From assembly GCA_946803715.1 (NCBI GenBank), contig CAMPET010000044.1, positions 73,561 to 86,071 on the forward strand: a stretch of 12,511 nucleotides of DNA. Direction: 5' to 3'. Below the pieces are notes generated by a model. That model did no database searches and had not been told where the DNA came from. It was given only the letters and a program-made list of their open reading frames with translations. Position numbers and translations under genes: made by a program. This stretch comes from Beroe ovata. Its lineage: Eukaryota > Ctenophora > Nuda > Beroida > Beroidae. Of the stretch, positions 8,161-12,511 are shown in pieces; the stretch's first letter is position 1, and every line of letters starts with the position of its first letter.

Positions 8161-8569
8161 GATTTTGGAGGAGTGATGGCTGGTGTCTCTCACAAGAGGA
8201 AAATACGACAAATCGGACACTATGACACGTGTCTCGCTGTCTCAGAGACATGACAAGTGTCTTGTCGTGACAGAGACGTATGCAGGTCCAGAGTTGGAGC
8301 TGCACTAGGGATAGGTAGGAATTGGTTGTTAGTCTAGTAGTAGCAATGAGTAAAGCCAGGATGTTACTCTAGTGTTGCTAATAGTGCTGGTCAAGTTGTT
8401 AGCGTGGTTGTTAAATGTGGTGCTATTAGCGTAGCGGCTGAGAGTGGTGTTGTCAGTGTCTTGTTAAATTTGGAGTTGTTAGAGAACTGCTAAATAATTA
8501 TTAGCGGAGGCCTGCCGACAACTGCGCACATAAGAATTTAATATCCTCCCGGTCTAACAGGGTGCCCTG
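8161..8569. other. No gene; degenerate GTTGTTAGYG-type repeat
   Basis: From 8305 to 8510 variants of TTGTTAG, TGCTAATAG and GTTGTTAAATNTGG recur at irregular spacing and look like a decayed minisatellite. At 8230-8280 there is an imperfect inverted pair around GTCTCTGTCACGACAAGACA-like sequence. No coding frame was supported. Confidence 0.4.
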
Positions 8570-8601
8570 TTTTTTTTTTTTTTTTTTTTTTTTTTTTTNT
8601 T
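8570..8601. repeat. Poly-T run with an N
   Basis: About 31 T with an N at 8599. It could be the poly-A tail of a minus-strand retroelement, but no RNA polymerase III box, tRNA-like head or clear target-site duplication was seen beside it. Confidence 0.9.
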
Positions 8602-8882
8602 AACGGCAAGAAGAGGTGACACCCTAAAAATGGGGTAAATCCTACTGTATTTTCCTTGTAGTCAATACTGGATAGTCTTCAGTTGAGACAGGCATATTGG
8701 AGACACCTTGGAGACACTGGAGTCTATGATATACATGGTGATCGGGGAACAATCATCAGCAATCAGAGATCCTATCACGCTCTAATGGGTATAATTACTG
8801 TCAATTTCAGGCAGATGGAAGTAATTAAGGGCAAAATCGCTGAGGTGAATCAGTAGGGACTCCCGTGAATAGTAATGTATCA

Positions 8883-8944
8883 GTGTGTTGTGTGTGTTTG
8901 TGTTTGTGTGTGTGTGTGTGTGCGTGTGTGTGAGTGTGCGTGTG
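8883..8944. repeat. (TG)n microsatellite
   Basis: TG repeats with occasional TTTG, GC and GA interruptions. Confidence 0.95.
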
Positions 8945-10490
8945 GTTAGACCCCAACTACGTAACTACACAAGAGAGGGTATTGTCACATCGGGTGTGGA
9001 CAAGTAAACAATAGATTTCAGAATAGGGATAACTTTCCTGTAAGAATCATATAATTCGTCATATTTCCAGATTAACAGTATATTTAACAGTACAAAACAA
9101 ATCAAAGTATAATACGAATTCGGATAATAAGGTGAAATAATGAGCGGAAAATTAAGTAACTCCATCTTTCAAAAAGCTATAAAAGTTGATCCAATATTGA
9201 ATATCTCATGCACCGATCTTGATTGCTACCAGTTTAGTGTTTCAGTTCTCAAAAAATCTACAGATCTAGGCTCGAACTAGGCTCGATCGTGTTTTTACTA
9301 TAATCTACGAATCTAAAGACTGGGTATCATAATCTGTATAAATTACAGTCATGGTCAATTATCGAGTGCTGAGTGCCCCCCACTATCAAATGGGGACAGT
9401 GGTGTGACTTATATAACGGTGAATATAGACAGTGAACAGTCCAGGTTATTGCAGTAAAGTAGAGTCTAGATTAAATGATGAAGAGTGTTTTACGAACATA
9501 TGTAATGGGATATCGCTAAGTCTCATCACCAAGGAAAGTATACCGTGATCTAGATCGAACTTAGATATACCTTAGGTTTAGCTAATAGGGGTGCCCTAAA
9601 AGCCGTGCGTTTGCGACTTATTCAAATTGATATTCAAAAAACTTCAGAAAAATCTAAAAGTGTTGGCAACTTCTTGCCAAGGAACGTCTCGAAAACCCTT
9701 TTCGCCGCACACGCAAATATCTATCCAAACATGTGGTCCTCCACTCGTGAGTCTAGCAATGACTATATTATGGTCTCAGTTTGTGCAGGCACACTTATCC
9801 AAAAACTTGTTGAAAGTTGTAAAATTCCGCCTTCCCGACGCTGTCAGTTCAACTTGTTGACATTTATACTTTAAAAATGTCCATTTAGACTCATTTTCAT
9901 TTCGCCTAACCTGTTTATCAAAATCCCCCTAGTTTTACCAGTAATACCAAGTGGTTACTGAAGGTAGTTACCAGATATCATGGAAAATATCTGAATTCTC
10001 AATCTCATCAGCCCCGATTCAGCCAAATAGAGCCTACTTTAATCGAAGCCTAATCAATAGCCACACTCAAGGCATAACTAGGGCGCTCATACAATGAGGA
10101 GAATCCCAAAGCACATACTTTGAGGACCCCCTCTCTCTCTTATATATACCGCATGGAAATTGGGGATTGTAACAGATTCTAATAGAAAGTGAATGATGAA
10201 CCGACTCTGCAACTTTCACTGAATGATTCATCACGGGGTCACACGTGGGAAATAAACCCGCATATCCTGGTTTGATAACGTTTGATAGTAATCGAGCGTT
10301 AGCAGGGTTATAAGCGCACTAGAGTATAAGAGCACTAACGCGGCTGATTTGAGAGTTAACCTTGCGTTATATTGAGTGCTATTCAATAAGTAATTGCAAT
10401 TTCGGCTCATTACAAGTTCCAAGAAAGCGTCCAGTCTAACGGTTAAATTGCGTACTGTAACAAACAGTAACACAGTAATGTCCGAGCAAT
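8945..10490. other. No confident gene
   Basis: Two overlapping plus-strand frames are open at 9605-9874. One contains an acceptor-like ttcaaaaaacttcag and a GTGAGT donor (9747) bounding CQGTSRKPFSPHTQISIQTC. The two frames look equally plausible, so neither is called. A minus-strand frame at about 10231-10480 is open but has no family resemblance and contains small direct and inverted repeats. A plus-strand AATAAA is at about 10250. A CT-rich stretch followed by TATATATA is at 10131-10148. Confidence 0.4.
9663..9680. repeat. Hairpin TTGGCAA-cttc-TTGCCAA
   Basis: A perfect 7-base stem with a 4-base loop lies inside the overlapping open frames at 9605-9874. Confidence 0.75.
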
Positions 10491-10491
10491 A

Positions 10492-10712
10492 ATGTCCAGT
10501 GACAGACATGTCCAGTGACAAACATGTCCAGTGACAGACATGTCCAGTGAGAGACATGTCCAGTGAGAGACATGTCCAGTGACAAACATGTCCAGTGACA
10601 GACATGTCCAGTGACAGACATGTCCAGTGACAGACATGTCCAGTGACAAACATGTCCAGTGACAGACGTCAGACATGTCCAGTGACAGACATGTCCAGTG
10701 ACAGACATGTCC
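10492..10712. repeat. 16-bp minisatellite, about 13 copies
   Basis: The unit is ATGTCCAGTGACAGAC, with ACAAAC and GAGAGAC variants. Eleven copies in exact register (10492-10667) are followed by a 7-bp insertion (GTCAGAC), two more full copies and a partial one. ACATGT at each junction is a palindrome. It lies about 230 bp past the myotubularin stop codon. The minus-strand frames through it (MSVTGHVCHWTCLSLD, a 16-residue cycle of three units) are repeat artefacts. Confidence 0.97.
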
Positions 10713-10874
10713 ATCTTACTGACACACACGCAGACTTGATGTGACCACAGAGCAGTGTCACTTCGCAACGTCTCAGTTGATCACACACTCACGCAACATT
10801 ATCAAGATAATAACAAAACGCACTATCCTGTATTCCGTAGGAGCAGGAACTTTCCTCACGCGTTACACCGAACC

Positions 10875-10943
10875 TCACGTGATCGCTCACGCGTGACGGC
10901 GTATGTCACGTGATTTCTCCGCGTTGCTAGGGTGGTTGCTAGG
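10875..10943. promoter_or_regulatory. Promoter-like palindrome cluster at the myotubularin 3' end
   Basis: Three palindromes occur in about 40 bp: TCACGTGA at 10875-10882, TCACGCGTGA at 10887-10896 and TCACGTGA at 10906-10913. Two copies of GTTGCTAGG follow at 10923-10931 and 10935-10943, the second overlapping the myotubularin stop codon. The first type is an E-box of the USF/MITF-TFE class; the second resembles an RFX X-box half-site. The surroundings are CpG-rich compared with the AT-rich window. This arrangement is typical of housekeeping promoters, but no gene starting here was identified. Transcription could run right (antisense to the phosphatase gene) or left. Function is inference. 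Confidence 0.35.
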
Positions 10944-11062
10944 AAGCCACCGCTATCTTTACAGTAGTTTGGTTCCTAGTGCGCTGTTCGTCACAGTTAG
11001 CCTGTACTTTTTCTCGGAGGTGTACCAGTTCCATTATTCGTTCGAATAATGGGTCTTGATAC
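10939..11062 (-). CDS. MTMR2-like: Myotubularin gene, terminal coiled-coil exon
   Basis: The acceptor is tatctcatgcag|G. The single G completes the split Arg codon, followed by 40 codons and TAG at 10939-10941. It reads YQDPLFERIMELVHLREKVQ then ANCDEQRTRNQTTVKIAVAS. The first half lines up with the [20 protein letters not shown] helix of MTMR2, a dimerising coiled coil. The tail is short and polar. The exon's 3' end lies against a GC-rich, palindrome-rich stretch. No canonical AATAAA was found for this strand in the next ~700 bp; a variant AATACA (complement of 10828-10833) is the closest. Confidence 0.87.
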
Positions 11063-12383
11063 CTGCATGAGATATGAAGTTTAGCGCTTGTTTCTAAACG
11101 TGATTAGGTTTGCAGTTGAATTTTTTTAGTGGTGATTTGAGATGCTTATTTGTCCTTAACCGGAAACGTGAATCGACTACAACAACAAATAACGGAAATC
11201 CGAAAATAATCGCAATGAAATGTCGCCAATAAGTGTACCTGTAAAACGGGTGGTAAGCCATCCAGTTTTCCCGCCACAGTCTGATGGTTCTCATATTGAT
11301 CATGGGCAGGACACACCCATCCTTCTCCTTATAGAGAGGGTTCAGGAACTCAGTACTGGCGCTGTTCACAAACGACCACAGTGATTGGGTCTTCGTCCGG
11401 ACCTGACGGGGATGAGAATGAGACACCACCCATATGTCAAAACCAGTTGACGCCATTGCCTGCGATAGAATGCGCTGACACTTTTTCGTCAGAACAGGCC
11501 TGTGTGACGATTGGGGTACTCATGCGTCACAGCTTGCTGACACCACTGCATGACTGTGACGTAGGAATGCTTGCGATAGAATTCGGTGACACCATTTCAG
11601 AACNCACCACTGCATGGATGTGACGTAGGAATGCATGCGATGAAAGTCATTGACACCAGTTTGCTGTGACGAAAGGACGACCATTCGTCACAACTTGCTG
11701 ACACCATATCATGACTGTGACGTAAGAATGCATGCGATGAAGTTCGTTGACACCAGTTTGCCGTGACGAATGGGGACCTATTCGTCACAACCTGCTGACA
11801 CCACAGCATGAATGTGACGTTAGAATGCTTGCATGACTGCAAAACTATGATGAAGGAAAGGTTGTGATTCAAAATTTTTGACATCGGAACGTCAAGTCAT
11901 CACTAAAGCCTGTGTCAGTGTGTCATGACAAATTGACGTCTATTCGTCACAACTCAAACCTCATTATCAGTTCTCTGTTTCTCGGAATCGTAGAGGAAAG
12001 TCCCGTACAGACAGGAGTAGAGGTGTTGTGCTATGAACGTGAGGAGGTACTTGTTGAACTGGAAGATGTACGGGTGATGTTGCATGATCTGCCAAACACA
12101 GTCCAGGAATTGTATGAAGATTGGGGAGTAGTCTTCTGGGTGGGAGAGAGAGGGGGGTTTGAGAATCCAGACAAATCTACAAAATTTGGGAATAATTTCC
12201 ATCATAACCAATAACATTTGGTCCGGGAAACGCTACTCCGGGAAACCCATGTCGTGGGGATTATGGATTCAATAACAGCAATGAGTCAGGATGTATGAAC
12301 TAACTTGTTATCTCCTGAGTTCCATGACAAGTCCTCGTTTGGAACTGATATCCAAACGATAACCACTCTTTCTCAATCAAGAC
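10939..12383 (-). CDS. MTMR2-like: Myotubularin-family phosphoinositide 3-phosphatase, C-terminal part (5' end outside window)
   Basis: Four exons join in phase on the minus strand: 12383-12305, 12135-11960, 11402-11239, 11062-10939, giving about 180 residues plus stop. Active family members remove the D3 phosphate from PI3P and PI(3,5)P2 on endosomal membranes. Recognition rests on family blocks in the correct order: VLIEKEWLSFG, then SPIFIQFLDCVWQ, HLYSCLYGTFL, QSLWSFVNS, EFLNPLY, and a final charged helix. This order matches MTM1/MTMR1/MTMR2 better than MTMR3/4, MTMR6-8 or the SBF proteins. The segment covers the end of the phosphatase domain with the SET-interacting region and the C-terminal coiled coil. 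The CX5R catalytic loop and the PH-GRAM domain must lie upstream, beyond base 12511, so activity cannot be judged. Introns are 169, 557 and 176 bp, all GT-AG. The C-terminus ends in KIAVAS and lacks the PDZ-ligand end of human MTMR2. Subfamily assignment is inference. Confidence 0.93.
11239..11402 (-). CDS. MTMR2-like: Myotubularin gene, exon with QSLWSFVNS and EFLNPLY
   Basis: This 164-bp exon has acceptor ctcatccccgtcag|GTCC and donor TTTACAG|GTACAC. It opens at a codon boundary, matching the upstream exon, and ends two bases into an Arg codon. It encodes TKTQSLWSFVNSASTEFLNP, LYKEKDGCVLP and RLWRENWMAYHPFYR, matching the SLWSYIN..NPLY..VLYP..LELW region of MTMR2. The frame stays open past the donor and reads a hydrophobic stretch (HFIAIIFGFPLF). 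That is treated as intron read-through because the family's coiled coil is found in phase in the next exon. Confidence 0.92.
11451..11957. repeat. ~97-bp tandem repeat with internal hairpins, inside a myotubularin intron
   Basis: The marker GAATGC recurs at 11565, 11629, 11726 and 11823; the last two spacings are both 97 bp. An earlier copy is about 14 bp longer, and the copy at 11565-11628 is shortened (64 bp) around an N at 11604, so the assembly may be collapsed there. Each full unit holds an inverted repeat: TGTGACGAA/TTCGTCACA at 11665-11673 and 11684-11692, GTGACGAA/TTCGTCAC at 11763-11770 and 11781-11788, and TGTGACG/CGTCACA at 11503-11509 and 11525-11531. A decayed copy (ATTCGTCACAAC) lies near 11942-11953, beside the donor. 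The array occupies almost the whole 557-bp intron. Confidence 0.85.
11960..12135 (-). CDS. MTMR2-like: Myotubularin gene, exon with SPxFxQFLDCVWQ and YSCLYGTFL
   Basis: This 176-bp exon begins after a strong pyrimidine tract (ctctctctcccacccag) and ends GAG|GTTTGAG. Two bases complete the split codon from the upstream exon, then come 58 full codons. It contains DYSPIFIQFLDCVWQ, FQFNKYLL and HLYSCLYGTFLYDSEKQR, all classic myotubularin motifs with Trp, Cys and aromatic residues in family positions. It is the most diagnostic exon in the window. The family's usual RSPVF is YSPIF here. Confidence 0.95.
12305..12383 (-). CDS. MTMR2-like: Myotubularin gene, exon containing the EKEWLSFG block
   Basis: This 79-bp exon has 26 codons plus one base. 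The acceptor reads ttttgacag|GTCTTG and the donor ACAA|GTTAGT. It encodes VLIEKEWLSFGYQFQTRTCH, which corresponds to the segment soon after the catalytic loop in myotubularins. The usual SFGH is SFGY here, and the usual R-x-GHGD is R-T-CHGT. The next upstream exon, carrying the CX5R loop, is not found in the 128 bp to the window edge. Confidence 0.9.
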
Positions 12384-12511
12384 CTGTCAAAACATGTATA
12401 GTAGACAATATATTGAGAATGCATATATCATCATTACTTGCTGAATGCATATGTCATCGTGATACCTTGACAGTTATTACAAGGTAAGTGAAATGAAGGA
12501 CGATATTTTTG

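Noticed and set aside
8570-8601. Poly-T as the tail of a SINE or processed retrocopy
   Set aside because: There is no A/B box, no tRNA-like or gene-like body beside it and no clear target-site duplication.
10231-10768. Minus-strand frames of VTGHVCHWTCLSLDMS repeats
   Set aside because: A 16-bp unit read in rotating frame gives a 16-residue cycle; there is no start context, family or splice support.
11094-11238. Continuation of the frame after the exon 11239-11402, with a hydrophobic stretch resembling a membrane segment, at first sight like NDUFB4
   Set aside because: A good donor (CAG|GTACAC) ends the exon, and the exon at 10939-11062 continues the myotubularin alignment in phase with the expected coiled coil. 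The read-through is AT-rich and intron-like.
12305-12487. Plus-strand frame ending at a consensus donor ACAAG|GTAAGTG
   Set aside because: It runs antisense through a well-supported myotubularin exon and has no acceptor or family match.
1-12511. tRNA, rRNA or other structured RNA genes
   Set aside because: No convincing TTCGA arm with a matching acceptor stem and no recognisable rRNA or snRNA core was seen on either strand by eye; a covariance-model scan would be needed to exclude them fully.

Overview
The window looks like nuclear DNA of an animal, most likely a marine invertebrate (a sponge is one possibility, not shown). Genes are broken by short spliceosomal introns (about 120-980 bp), non-coding DNA is AT-rich, and simple repeats and minisatellites are abundant. 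There is no sign of bacterial operons, rRNA, tRNA or CRISPR. Three N positions (8128, 8599, 11604) sit in repeats and point to a draft assembly.

One gene is firmly recognised. At 10939-12383, minus strand, four exons with matching phases encode the C-terminal ~180 residues of a myotubularin phosphoinositide 3-phosphatase of the MTM1/MTMR1/MTMR2 group, ending in a coiled coil and a stop. The catalytic loop lies beyond the right edge. Its 557-bp intron is filled by a ~97-bp tandem repeat with internal hairpins. A cluster of palindromes (two TCACGTGA, one TCACGCGTGA) and two GTTGCTAGG copies lies at and just past the stop codon and resembles a promoter.

A second minus-strand model, 649-3637, chains five exons in compatible phase into a predicted 228-residue, low-complexity, basic protein of unknown function. 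Exon 2 contains a long CAA/CAG/AAC triplet tract read as Asn/Ser. The splice logic is good but no family was recognised. Only 57 bp upstream of its ATG lies the stop codon of another minus-strand gene, represented by two putative 3' exons (3695-3750, 4498-4576). A third possible 3' exon (6043-6100) is weak.

The central part (about 6.1-10.8 kb) shows no convincing gene. It holds minisatellites of 11, about 36, 14 and 16 bp units, CA/TG microsatellites, a poly-T run and several short hairpins. Minus-strand genes with ends close together, separated by repeat-rich AT DNA, is the overall layout. No new multi-gene system is supported.
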